Under the pieces are notes generated by a model. It was not told the DNA's origin, did not search any database, and saw only the letters and a program-made list of their open reading frames with translations. A DNA stretch of 64,000 nt from Latrodectus hesperus. Lineage: Eukaryota; Arthropoda; Arachnida; Araneae; Theridiidae. The position numbers and the translations under genes are program-made. The stretch covers positions 682,001-746,000 of the forward strand of contig CM075852.1 of NCBI GenBank assembly GCA_037975125.1, in the 5' to 3' direction. Shown here piece after piece: positions 1-14,775 of the stretch. Each line of letters begins with the position of its first letter. The first letter of the stretch is position 1.

Positions 1-810
1 ATATTTTAAAATATAGCAAATAAAAAGGGTTTTAAATGTCTTGTGAGTTCTATAGATAAAGATTATTGCTCTTTTTAATCATTTAAATGCATTAAAATAA
101 ACGATATAATTAAATTTATATTCTTTAATTTAAAATGCATTTTGTCAACTTGAATATTAAAATTAAAAGCTAATAAAAATTTTGGTAATGATTAAGATGT
201 ACATTATCGATTATCATGATTTAATATTTATAAAAATTTGTTTCATTTAACTGTTTTCTTTTTGTTGTCATTTAAGCTTACGTTAATTAATTTAAAAAAA
301 TAATTCATGTTTTTAAATAGTTTTTTCTTGATATATATTAGGAAATCTTCATCTGGTTATACATAAAATAATTTATTCATACAAAAAATTTTTCAAATAT
401 AACTTTCTTATTAAAAATTTTCTCATTAAAAACTCAGAAAAATATTCATACAAAGGATTCATGCAAAAAACACTAAAGAACATCCTTTCATAAAATAAGA
501 AATTATATTTGAAGACCTGGATATACAATAAAATTTTTTTTACTGTATACCTGTCATCAAGTAAAGAAATTAACATTCATCAAGGAGAAATGCTAGCCAA
601 TAATCTCAGTGTTTTTCATTTACATTATTACAAGACTCCATCGAAGATTTTACATATACACCTATGTTTGTAACGTTTGCCCGAATGCCTATTTTGTGTT
701 GTGTGATTTTTACTAAAAATCTTTTGCTCATAATTTAAAACACTTTTAATACCTGTTGGAGAAATGCTCATATCTATTTAAACTCAGGTTATCTGCTTAC
801 TCAATCTCTT
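1..810. other. AT-rich intergenic, no gene seen
   Basis: Very AT-rich sequence. The only open frame of note is a 67-codon minus-strand frame at 373-576 rich in F, Y, L and I, as expected by chance in AT-rich DNA. I see no repeat head, TIR or RNA gene. Confidence 0.5.
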
Positions 811-811
811 T

Positions 812-813
<2 letters not shown>

Positions 814-907
<94 letters not shown>

Positions 908-964
908 GTATATGTATATATATATGTATGTATATGTATATATATATATGTATATATGTATATG

Positions 965-1040
<76 letters not shown>
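814..1040. repeat. (TA)n microsatellite with a TATG-rich interior
   Basis: Pure alternating TA from about 814 to 904, then an interrupted block with TATG and TGTA variants to about 970, then pure TA again to 1040. The array ends exactly where the Helitron terminus CTAG begins (1041), so it flanks or grew from the Helitron target site. The Y/I-rich frame across it is an artefact. Confidence 0.95.
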
Positions 1041-1041
<1 letters not shown>

Positions 1042-4026
1042 TAGCTGCGTTGCTGTGGCTCAGTAATTATAATACATTGAATCAATTTTTTACTAATTCT
1101 TTGGTGCAATCAAATTAATATTTTCTAAAAAAATTAAAATAGATTCATTCATATGAGATGAAAAATAAAACGTTTCGCCAAAATTTAAAAGTAATAGGTA
1201 AATTATCGAAATATTGAGCCTCATACGCTTTTGACAGCAATGGTGAGTGTGGAACTATCCACCGATTATCAATTTCAACTTCATTTCTAGAATTCGACAT
1301 TCACATTGTAAATGTGTGACCACCATCCTCAGGGTCTTTGCGGCGAAACAATGGATAAGCATCGATATCCGTAATAGAATCATTGGTAAAGGGTTTCGAG
1401 AAACGTTTCTTACACCTTCCTTCTTCCATGCATGGTGATGTCATGTTAAAAGCACCGCACGGTCCATGGATTTTGTGACTGGAAACAATATCAAACAATT
1501 CTGAGTCAGTTAGTGGATCCGGAATTTTGGCAGAAATTATTTGGTCAATTTCTTTTGGACGTATTTTATCTTCAAGTCAAACCAAAATATGAGAATGAGG
1601 CAAACCTCGATTTTACCACTCAATAGAATACAGCCAGCAACATGCGTTACCAAAAACTGAATATTTTATGATTAAATTAATTAAACATTTTAACTTTTGT
1701 TTAAACACACGTGCAATGATATCTTGACGATGTATTGATTGTTGGCCTGGTAATAACAAACTTTTTATTTCTTCCCAATTTGGATTACATGTAAATGTAA
1801 TAAACAAATCAGGTCGACCGTAATGTTGTACAAAAGTCACCGCATCTTGTATGCATTCCTGCATGCTGCATTGACTACCAATGTAGCTTGAAAGTAAAAT
1901 ACATGCAGTTCCGATGTCATTGGCGTTTAAATTTTCCTCGATGTTTCCGATGATAGCATCTCGTAAATAGATGTATTCCTCTGATCTTAATAGCCTGGTT
2001 TTATCTAATATACCGTAAACGTTCACTTTCGATCTTAGCGAACATATCAAAAACATATTGATGGAATAGTTGACGATATCGAAGGATATAACTATCTTGA
2101 TTAAGTCTAATCATCAACCGATGCGCGTAGTACATAGAACTAACTTTTTTATTGATTTCATTACTTAAAAAATGAGTTATTAAATGATTGGAAAAATTAA
2201 GAGTAAGAAATTAAAATCACCAAAATAAGGAATTAAATAGTATAGATTATTAAACGTATTAGTGATTGGATCACGCTGTTTGATGTTGATGTGATATTCA
2301 TCCTGTCCTTGCCAGAATATCAGGAGATACTGATATGCATCATATGAACGATGAAGGTCTGAAATTATATGAACAATGCTGTTTCGACGCATGATTTTGA
2401 GGTCTCTGTTTTGTAACTGGATCACAAACCATAATAACAGCAACTTCATCTACGGTTGGTGCGTTGAACCTGCCAGCGTGTTCTCCTGATGGTAAAAGTA
2501 CCATCTGCTTTGATGACGATTTGATAATTATCATTTCTTAATTGAGTTTACTCGTTTATATCTCGTACTATACTCGTTTAAATAATTGGATAAGTTGATT
2601 ATAATTTTCAAAAAAGTTTTCCAAAGATTCCACAATTGCTCTCTCTTCTGCTTGTTCCATGAAATTATGCAGGCACCGAGTTGTCACGCGTTCCTCACAA
2701 CTGCCTATAAAATAAATTTGGATAAACTTTGAATCATCATTAAGCATTGGAATTAATGACCCAATCTTGTGGTACACTTGGCCTTGGATTTTGAATGTAG
2801 TTTCAAAATTATTTCCATCAGATGTGAGATCGCAAATTTTAGTTGCGCCAAAGGACGTCATTTGGAAGCAAGAATTGAATTTGCGTATCTTAAGTAAAAA
2901 TAATTTCGAATCATCTGATTCGCCAGCAAGAAATAATTTTAAAGGTTCCGGTGGAATATTGATGCACAACACATACCGGTCGTTTCATTGCGGAATTTTA
3001 ACGCTTGACAATATTGGCATATTTTATCCATTGCACCAATTATAATTTTAGGATGTGCAGAGAAATTGATGTTTGGTGCATATTCGAATGCAAGGCGAAC
3101 GAATGATGCATGTGTTAATGCACTGTTGGTTTGTTGTCGCTCTCTGTCGCGTTCTCTAAATGTGGCTATGTGCCGTTCTCGCGCCGATCTTGTTCTCAAT
3201 ATATTTTGTCGTAGACGTTCATCACTCTGTTCTCGAGACTCTTGTCTGCGAATTTCTGCTGTTTTGATACGTTGAGCTACGTTTCTTGCTGCAATTTGTT
3301 CTTCCGATTCATGAGCTCTATTAGCACGCATACGTCATGCCTTTTTACTATACTGATTGTTAAGGTTGGATTTTTTCCGCGGCATTATAATGAAATAAAA
3401 AAATTAAAAGAATTTATCCTTTGAATAAATAAATTAGATCAAAATGTACTGCTGCATAAATTAATAATTATCAAATTATAAAATAAAAATAAAAAAATGA
3501 AAGGCTATCAAGAAATATTTGCATGTTTTCGAGGTGGTATGAAAATTAGTAGAGAAAAACAGTAATAAATAAAATTTTATTTTACTATTTATAATATTAA
3601 AAATATTCAAATTGAACACTGCACAATAATAACACAATACAAAGTATAATTATGCAAATGATTCACGAAAAATTGTTACAGTATAATTATACATCATGAA
3701 AATATATGTAAATTCTGTATTCAACTACGCGCTTGCGCGCGCACGTTAATTTTCTCTGGAAGATAGTATAATCTAGAATAATAAACATGTCGCCACCTGC
3801 CGAATATCTGTGCAACTTAGATGCTAAATCGCCATCCATTAGGAATATACAGAACTAACTGATAAATAAACACTAATGTCGTATAATAAATATTGAGATC
3901 AATAATTAAGAGATAAAAACTATTCTATCTTTTAAATTGGACCATATTATAAATGGTTGCAAAATTTTATCAAAATTGGTTCAGTAGTTTCGGAGTTTAT
4001 CGCGAACATACATCGTGACACGAAAT

Positions 4027-4030
<4 letters not shown>
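1041..4030 (-). mobile_element. Decayed Helitron with both ends, helicase region missing
   Basis: Minus-strand rolling-circle transposon. The 3' end is CTAG (1041-1044), which fits the CTRR terminus of Helitrons and is followed by T. The 5' end near 4030 carries the block around 3965-4025 about 'no-pair' sequences seen at many arthropod Helitron ends: in reverse it reads CGCGATAAACTCCGAAACTA, then ACTGAACCAATTTTGAT. Inside lies a Rep-type gene (1215-3385). Helitron proteins normally continue into a PIF1-like helicase, but only about 170 bp separate the last Rep-like codons from the 3' end, so that half has been deleted. TA microsatellites sit at both borders, consistent with A/T insertion. 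A clear 3' hairpin is not obvious, probably through decay. Confidence 0.75.
1215..3385 (-). pseudogene. Helitron Rep protein pseudogene (N-terminal half)
   Basis: The original protein would nick DNA and start rolling-circle transposition. Reading leftward, the start is probably the ATG at 3385, giving MPRKKSNLN, then an in-frame stop just before MRANRAHESEEQ at 3331. Next comes an Arg/Glu-rich segment, then a CQYC/CC cysteine patch (about 2965-3020). The frame of 2568-2972 continues with IPPEPL. After a further break at 2180-2534 (LPSGEHAGRFNAP, then DEYHIN in another frame) comes the Helitron-like N domain at 1613-2056, with RPDLFITFTCNPNWEE and HRQDIIARVFKQKL. Past a TAA at 1613-1615 and a TGA at 1577-1579, RGLPHSHILV (the HUH-region motif with two histidines) and HGPCGAFN...DPEDGG follow in the same frame, then PHSPLLSKAYEA. 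It carries several stops and at least two frameshifts, and no helicase follows, so it is dead. Confidence 0.85.
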
Positions 4031-4100
<70 letters not shown>

Positions 4101-4130
4101 TATATATATATATTATATATATAATTTATA
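4028..4130. repeat. (TA)n microsatellite at Helitron 5' border
   Basis: Pure TA to about 4096, then imperfect TATTA/TATA to about 4130. It directly abuts the Helitron 5' end. Confidence 0.9.
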
Positions 4131-6428
4131 GAAACCAGGAATTCCTAACCACAAACTAAAAGTAGTGCAATTTTGGTTTTAATTCATTTCTAATTCATGA
4201 AAATTGTTCATGAAAAAAAGGTGTTTTATACAAATCTTGCAAATTTTAGGTAGTTGTAATTATTAAAAATAATTTAAAATAGCATATTTTTTCTTCTATT
4301 CCCCAAAGTTAACTTTTCCATCATTTTTCTGCTCACAAAACATGATAATTGAAAACTTTATTGCTAAATCTCTTTCAAATTTGCAGTGAATGTTTTTAAA
4401 CATAATACTAGAAAATATACCATGCTTATACTGATGTACTCGCGTTTACATAGTTTAGGAAGGATCTTTCTTTTTTTTCTCTTTCTCAATGTACATGTGG
4501 CAAAAGTGAATAATATATTATAGAGTATGAAAATTTTAGCTATTGCATAATCTATTCCCAAAAATTATACTTTTGGTAAGTATAAAATTTACATAACATT
4601 AAAATAGTTGTTAGAATTTTATTTATGATATTTTGCATGAATAATATTTGTTACTGTATTATCTATAAATTGGGCAAAAAATTAAAATAGAATTTAATAG
4701 CATGTTTTTAGATGTTTTAACCTAAAATGCATTGTTTAAAAATATAAAAACATTTTAAATAAATTTATGAAAACTTCTGCCTTTGAAAGTATTTTCATAC
4801 TCTTAGAAATTTTAGAATTCAAAATAATATCCGCCAACACCAGCCTACTCTAAAGGTGAATTTTAAAACCTTCATTTCTCGAAATCAATGAGAAAATGAA
4901 TATAGCCTCTCTATTTTTATCTTCAGAATAAAAGCTACGTCTACATAAACTCATTACACGTGAGGCAAAAAATACCCAAATATCACACATCATAATGTAA
5001 AATATCAGGATAGCTAAGCCATTTCTTTGAAGTGTTTTAATTAAGAAAATCATAAATTAAGTTTTTATGAATGAGCAGTTGCATTATCATGGTGGAGATT
5101 ATGAATATCCTGACATACATTTCTGGAAGATATTTAGTAGGGTGTCGGTGAACTACTTCTTTCTCCTGTCTTTTCAGCTTGATGGTTTTGAGCAGATTTC
5201 TGAAGAAATAGCCATACATTATTCATAGTATATTTTCTTTTCATCATTGTTGGATGCGTAATCATCTTCAAAGACTCATACATTTCTTTCTCTATTTGTT
5301 GCATGTCAAATGTATGAACCTTTCATCATAGCTATAATTCTAGATATTATGTGGTGTTCAACATTTTTTTTTTTTTTTTTTTTTTTTGTAATTTAAGGGT
5401 GATTTACTAATTTTTATATCCACTCTCTTATATGGTTCTAGGTTAAATTTTGGGGAGCACAATAAAACAAACTATTGTTTCATATGCTATTTCTCATGAA
5501 TAATTTTAAATCAAATGGTGGATACAATGTTAATTATTTAGTAAATACAACAGTTATCGTGATTAAAATTTTTCCTATGGCAAATATACTATCAAGAAAT
5601 GCAATTGATAAAGACTTTACCAAGTATTTTTACACTGAAAAAAATGTTATATTCTGTGAGCAATCTGAATATAATAGCATGAGATAAAGTTGCATTTCAA
5701 AATGCTAACTCTAGACGCTTAACACAGCTTTTATTTACTGAATCCCACATTGAGAATCGAAGAAAAATTACAGCTGTCATAAAATGATGTTTTTAAGTCA
5801 GCTTTATTTTTCTCATATATGGAACTTTTTCTACTCTAAAATATTTGTAATTGGCCCATAAAAGCTCGTCGATTAGAATAAAATAGTTCATATCTTCAAA
5901 TCCAATCATTAATAATTTTCAAACACTTATCATGCTCGTTTTTCAAATATTGCAAAGTAATCCTCATTTTGGAATTAATTTTCACAAAACAGAATTTTTT
6001 AATAACTTATATCATGTATTAAACTGTGCAGAATTTTGAAAAACGTTTATTTAAAAATTCTCGTTTTATTTAGAAGTGTGCAAAATTGTGCAAGAAATAT
6101 TAGAAACTCATTATGAAATTACAGGAATGTAAGAGCCTAACCTAAATGCTTCAGATACTATTTGCACACGCATTTCTTTGATATAATTACATGTGATGTA
6201 ATTGCAACACAATTTTTACAATTATCACAAAACTTGCAATTACATGAAAACAGTATCACAGAAAATAGCATGCATCTTAACATTCTCAGTGTTTGCTTTT
6301 TTAATCACCGCTTTTTAATTTCTAATCTCTGAAAATATGCGTGTATAAATAAGTTACACAAATTTTATTTACCTAATATTTAATTAAAAATTTATAATAA
6401 AATAATAATTCTCTAAAAACAATATATG
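4131..6428. other. AT-rich intergenic with one T-run
   Basis: No gene recognised. A run of about 24 T occurs at about 5364-5387. It could be the poly(A) tail of a minus-strand retrocopy, but the sequence to its right (from 5388) matches nothing I know. Short frames here (for example 4850-5053 and 5475-5687) have no recognisable motifs. Confidence 0.5.
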
Positions 6429-6695
6429 CCGCCCACCCTGGCTAGCGTCAGAGTGGCTGACTGCGGATAGCGAGCTCCTGGGTTCGAATCCCAGTTTGGA
6501 CATGGATGTACTTTCTCTCTCGGTCTATCCTGCCTTTGTCCTTTCTTGTATGAATGGTTGCCTACCCCATCAACGACATGTGTGTACTGATGAAGTCGGA
6601 CACCACACCAACACATGGTTTAGTTGGAAAAGTGGAGCTTGCACCCCATAATGCTAAATTTGTTGGCACAAGACGACAACAACAACAACAAAAAT
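6429..6695 (+). mobile_element. tRNA-derived SINE (family A)
   Basis: A perfect pol III B box GGTTCGAATCC lies at 6481-6491, about 40 nt after an A-box-like TGGCTGACTG. A tRNA-unrelated body of about 170 bp follows, ending in (CAA)n at 6675-6694. The body segment ATGGATGTACTTTCTCTC resembles that of the copy at 28527-28767. The frames over it are not genes. Confidence 0.85.
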
Positions 6696-6777
6696 TATTT
6701 TTGGACTCATTTAAGTTTTTTACAAACTTCCTCTCTAAATCTAATTGATATTATTAATCTTCCTCTTGTACACTGTT

Positions 6778-9564
<2,787 letters not shown>

Positions 9565-10205
9565 ATTTTGGCCTGTTAGTTATTATAAATAATCAAGAAA
9601 AATTTCATCCCTATCCATGATTGAACTTTAAAATTTTATCATCGTTAATGCGTTTGGCACGTTAGTTATTATAAATGATCAAGAAAAATTTCATTTCTAT
9701 CCAAGATTGAGCTTTAAAATTTTATCATCGTAAATGCGTTTGGCACGTTAGTTATTATAAATGATCAAGAAAAATTTCATCCCTATCCAAGATTGAACTT
9801 TAAAATTTTATCATCGTAAATGCGTTTGGCACGTTAGTTATTATAATTGATCAAGAAAAATTTCATTTCTATCCAAGATTGAGCTTTAAAATTTTATCAT
9901 CGTAAATGCGTTTGGTACGTTAGTTATTATAAATGATCAAGAAAAATTTCATCCCTATCCAAGATTGAACTTTAAAATTTTATCATCGTAAATGCGTTTG
10001 GCACGTTAGTTATTATAAATGATCAAGAAAAATTTCATCCCTATCCAAAATTGAACTTTAAAATTTTATCATCGTAAATGCGTTTGGCACGTTAGTTATT
10101 ATAATTGATCAAGAAAAATTTCATCCCTATCCATGATTGAACTTTAAAATTTTATCATCGTAAGTTTTAATCTGGACATTAGATTGATCAAGACCATCCC
10201 AAGAA
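9565..10205. repeat. 86-bp tandem minisatellite, 7 units plus a partial unit
   Basis: Units begin at about 9565, then at 9651, 9737, 9823, 9909, 9995 and 10081, exactly 86 bp apart. Each contains CGTTTGGCACGTTAGTTATT near its start, then GATCAAGAAAAATTTCAT and TTTAAAATTTTATCATCG. Two subtypes alternate: CATTTCTATCC...GAGC (units at 9651 and 9823) and CATCCCTATCC...GAAC (the others). A diverged, shortened eighth unit at about 10148-10205 overlaps the 3' end of the LINE fragment to the right, which suggests the array arose from that LINE's tail. Confidence 0.95.
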
Positions 10206-10520
10206 CTAAGATCTTTTTTCCATTCTAATATATTTTTTGCAACTGTTCCACCATTAGTTATTCTTAGGATCTTAAAATCCTCCTCTACACAATGCATCCA
10301 TTTTAACCAACTCCTTTTTCTAGTTTCCGCAGGCTTATGATTGAAAATTTTAAATTTTAAAGTAAGCGGTTCCTACTACACATGTGGCCCGCAAATTTCA
10401 TACGATTTATCCTAATGAATTTGATAATATCAATATGATTAAATAATTTACACCATTCAAAATTACGTAGACGTCTCCAGACTTCAATTTCTTCAACTGC
10501 AGAAAAGTTTAATGACAAGT
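10185..10520 (-). pseudogene. RTE-type LINE ORF2 C-terminus, fragment
   Basis: Translating the minus strand from about 10510 gives EEIEVWRRLRNFEWCK, then INRMKFAGHM. After a frame change near 10345 it gives KPAETRKRSWLKWM, HCVEEDFKILRI and VAKNILEWKKDL. The pair R(L/M)xxAGH and ETRKR...W(M/I)xCVEEDxKIL...VAKNxxEW is the familiar C-terminal tail of RTE-like endonuclease-reverse transcriptases. The reverse transcriptase and endonuclease parts are absent to the right, so this is a 5'-truncated dead copy of about 330 bp. Its 3' end merges into the 86-bp tandem array. Confidence 0.7.
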
Positions 10521-11600
10521 TACGGGTAAATTATTGGAAATTAGATGATGATAGCATTTTTATTGACTGGCAAGTTTAATATATCTGCTCTTGTGCTTCT
10601 ATACATGTCAAAATAATTCTTTTATTGTTTTGTCACAAACATATAGGTGATATTTTACTAAAATATATTGTTGGTTTTTTCTTAGTGCAGAAAAATTTGT
10701 GTTTAAACTATGTTACTATATATTATGTTTTTCCCCATACGGAAAAAATTCTCCAACATGTAGAGCATTTATAATGAAAAGTAAAATCTAATTTCTATTC
10801 AATTATTAAAAAATAAATAGAAAAAAGTTAAATCTCAACATTTGCTTCATAAGAATAAAATAATTTTAGAGAATTCTGTAAATAACTCCATAAGTGCTCT
10901 TTCTACAGATTTAAATTACTTGAAAGGAAAACATTTTACAAAATATAAAACATGATAAAACACCATATTTTACTGATTAGGGGAAAGAATACATCTTCTT
11001 CTTTATTAAAAAACAAGTGATTGAAGAATTTTAAATAAAGTAAAATATATTGAAATGATTTAAGGAAAATATTTTACTTTATTCATCATTTTTTACTAAT
11101 TTGGGCAACTATATCTTAAAAAGGAGAACATATGACGCCCATAGTAAAAAGAGCGTGTATGGAATCTCAAAACTTCGAGAAAACTTTACATTCACATCAT
11201 ATCAAAATTGAGTTTAATTTCTTATAAAATAAAAACACATGTTGCATTCATCGTGAAAAACGAAAAGAATATTCACATTTCCTTGCTGTACCTACTTGTG
11301 CTTGTTTAATTCATGCTCCCCCTATTTCACTTTGAAGTAATTTCTTCAGAATAAATAATTCACTAATGATTGAATCTCCATTATAATAATCATTACTTTT
11401 ACGGATTTTGTCACGCTGATTTCATTTAATGACTGATCGAAACATGTATTCATTTCCCTTAAATACGTTACTTTAGTTATTTCTAAAAACATTTTTTTGT
11501 TATTAGAATGTTGTTGAAGATTTTCACGCTCTATACTAACAATATAATTATTTGTAACTAATAATTTCTTTCTTTGTTTAGTATCTATTATAAAATCACA
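10521..11600. other. AT-rich intergenic, nothing recognised
   Basis: No supported gene. The minus-strand frame at 11346-11612 (88 codons) is AT-codon rich and has no motif. Confidence 0.5.
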
Positions 11601-11840
11601 AGAGAAGATCAAGCAATGTAATCTCGGGGGAACCTGTAACCCCTAGAGAGCACGTCCCCGGATGGCGGATAGGGGAATGCCTCCATTGGTTTCTTTGGGG
11701 GGGGTAGAAAGGAAATAAAATACTCTCCGCAGACCAACAGGCAGGTCCAATCCCTTTGGGTCTCTGGAAACTTTTTTCCAAAGCTGTCTTCGACATTTAG
11801 GGTTTTTACACGTACTCCATGGACACGACATCATTATCAA
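11601..11840. repeat. GC-richer island, probable unassigned repeat fragment
   Basis: About 240 bp of near 50% GC in a 25% GC setting, with sharp edges. It is open in two overlapping minus-strand frames (for example CPWSTCKNPKCRRQLWKK from about 11820), which have no family match I can name. A run of 8 G lies near 11696. The abrupt base-composition change suggests an inserted transposable-element piece, perhaps a LINE 5' region. Strand and class are unknown. Confidence 0.4.
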
Positions 11841-14775
11841 AAAATGAAAACTTCAAATAACTCATTATAATAGGTATTGATCTCATTTCAATTTATCTAT
11901 AAATAGATACTATAAAGCATTTAAATATTTATGGAATACAATCACAAAAAGAAATCTTTTTAGCACAAAACTAACTCTTGTAAATGGAAAACGTCAAACG
12001 AGATATTTTAATATAATTAATATTTTTACTACACAAATGAAAAGAAATACTGAAGGAAATACTTTATTATGGGTTTAATATTTAATATTAAAATAATGGT
12101 ATTTAAAGAAAGAAATAATGTTACACAAATGAAATAAGCATAAAACCAGAATAAAGACATAAAAACACACAGTTGAACAAAATAATTTTGTTATTCCTTA
12201 CATTAGCTGTACGTGGCCATCTGTTTAAACAAAGAAATCTATTTCCAAATTGTTTGAAAAAATTATTAAATTATCTTTTTTCCATGCATTTTTAGAAAAC
12301 AAAATATAATACTGAATACAATATATGAATAATATTTTTTTCACTGAAACAATCCCACAGTTTTTATTTTACCATCTAATAAATATAAAATATGTTGAAA
12401 ATTTATGATAATGAACTTCATGCTTTTTAAACATGTGTAGAGAATGTATTTATATTAAGAAGTGATCCATAACAAAGGAATATAAAATCTGAGAAAGCCA
12501 ATTATATTTTAATCTTTTTATTTGTTTCTTTTTAATAAAAATAAAATTAGATAATATCTATATTAATTTATTTATGTAGCAGAAGCTATCCAAGTAATAA
12601 CAGTCATCAAAAAACATTATTTATAAATCTTTCCATTTTTTTAAGATTGACTGAAAATCACTAGAGATAAAGTATTTTTTCACTGTAGTATAGTACAAAA
12701 TTTGTATCTGCTGTAAATTTGTAAATAAAATTCTAAAATAATATAAATTTTGAAAATTGTAAAGTGGAAAAAATTATGGATATTTTGTGGAAATTTTTAA
12801 TGCAAGTAATTATAATATCAATTAATCTTTAAGCCAAATATTTTTGAGAATATAAAAAGTTGCTGATACTCCTTTACTTAAGCTAATTATTTTGTCAGAG
12901 TAACTCGCTAAATTATAAATTCGTAACTTTTATAAATAGCATGTAAATCAAACATCGTTTAATTTTTTGTAATAACATAAGAACAAAAATGTATTGTAAC
13001 ACTAATAATTAATTTTCAAAAACACTTCTTTACATTTGAAGAAGTGTTTGAATTGAATATTTTCCAACTACGGAAATTTAATTACATTATGTATCTTTTA
13101 GTGTGATAATTAATGTATTTAAGCTCTTCTCCCTATATTTATCTAGTATAATATATGCCTTTAAATAATAAATCAAACTTGTAACACAGCAGTTAAATAA
13201 TTTAACTGACAAGCAAATTTTCTATAATCAACAGTATAAAAATAGAAAGCAGTAAACAGAATACAATAAAATTGATAATAAAAATTATGTGTTACAAAAA
13301 AATAATTCTCATGATTATATTATATAAAAACACATAGTCTACAGAAATCAGCTAATCTTATCAATTAAAATAGTTTTCATAGTATTATTGTTATTAATAA
13401 TATTAGTTAATTTTTATCTAAGTCATTAATTGTTATTGTTGATCTGTAAAATACTAATTAAAACATTTTATTTTAATCAGTTGGTATAATAAGCTAATAA
13501 AGTTTACTTATTTTTAATTTTAAAAGATAATAAGAAATATAATTGTTAATGTAGCGAAATAATATTCAAATTATTATAATTTAGAAAATGTAATTCTTTC
13601 AAAGCACTCTTTTGGATAAAAAAATTTTTTTTAATGTTGAATTTAAAAATTATTAAAATTTTTTATTAATAGAGAAAGAATTAGTATTCATTTGATTAAA
13701 CATGTTTTGTTATAATTTTTAATTTATTAGCATTTCATGTGAACTAAACACATTAGAAATTTCTATTATTGTAAACAATAATAAAAAAGAAAACTTAAAA
13801 ATATGCAACTTTAATCACATTAAAAAATTGAAAAAGTAATGTTACATATTCTCTTGAAAAATATTTCGTGAGAATATTAATGTTGTTCGTATGACCAAAG
13901 GGCTTAAAAGCAATAACTTTGTATTTAATTTTCTCCATAAATTCAAGAATTTACGCATATTTTAAATTTTGGACTTAATCTATCGAAATTGTTTTTTTGT
14001 CTATGTATTATTTCATACATGAGAATAATTTTTATGCCACCGTTCAATTCTTGCTTATATATATACAATGTATGATGGTTCAATGATTGAGAATCTGTTT
14101 CCTCGTTTGAAGATTACATTATGAACAAAAGTCACAGAAATTAATCAAAATCGTCGAAACATATAATATTCTCGCTTAAATAATTCAAATAATTTAAAAT
14201 TAAAAATTTAAGCATTTATATTTAAGCAGAAAAGTGTAATATCGATAGATATATTACAATTACATTTACCACTTTAAATATTTTGAGTTGCCAAAAATAT
14301 TTTTAAATAATACTTTCTTATTTGTCAATAATAAATATTGTTAAAATTTTTAAAATTTATGAAAACGTTTTTAAACAGTGAACATTTAATTATTAAATGC
14401 TCTTTTTACTACTAAAAACTGAATAATTAAATAAAAATTCTTAAATAAATTAAATTTTCCAAATGTGTAATTTGTGTTTCTGTAGTAGATATTTTAAAGA
14501 TTCTGTAGTAAATATTTTAAAATGAATAATGATCGATCTCATACACACATATTTAATCTTAATATAGAAAATCTTTTTTTAAGATATTTAATTTTGTATT
14601 AAACTTTAAAATCATTTTTATATTGTATTTTTAAATAGAGCGAAAGTGATGCGTGAAAATTTATAATAATGAGATCTTATATTGAGATATTTTGCTCTGG
14701 TTCATTCTCTCTACTTTTACCATGTATTGAAAACATCTAACTAATATTTCTCAGCGTATAATTAAATAGCGTATT
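11841..14775. other. AT-rich intergenic, nothing recognised
   Basis: About 2.9 kb of very AT-rich DNA with no frame, TIR, SINE promoter or tandem array that I could support. Confidence 0.5.

Noticed and set aside
906..1118. Open frames of repeated Y/I residues over (TA)n tracts (also 6624-6881, 33551-33736, 58883-59083)
   Set aside because: They are translations of alternating TA and end when the microsatellite ends. No coding signal.
5364..5387. Poly-T run as the tail of a retrogene
   Set aside because: The neighbouring sequence has no coding remains or duplications that I can identify.
9565..10205. Regular repeats resembling a CRISPR array
   Set aside because: Units are contiguous 86-bp repeats without unique spacers, in a eukaryotic setting next to a LINE.
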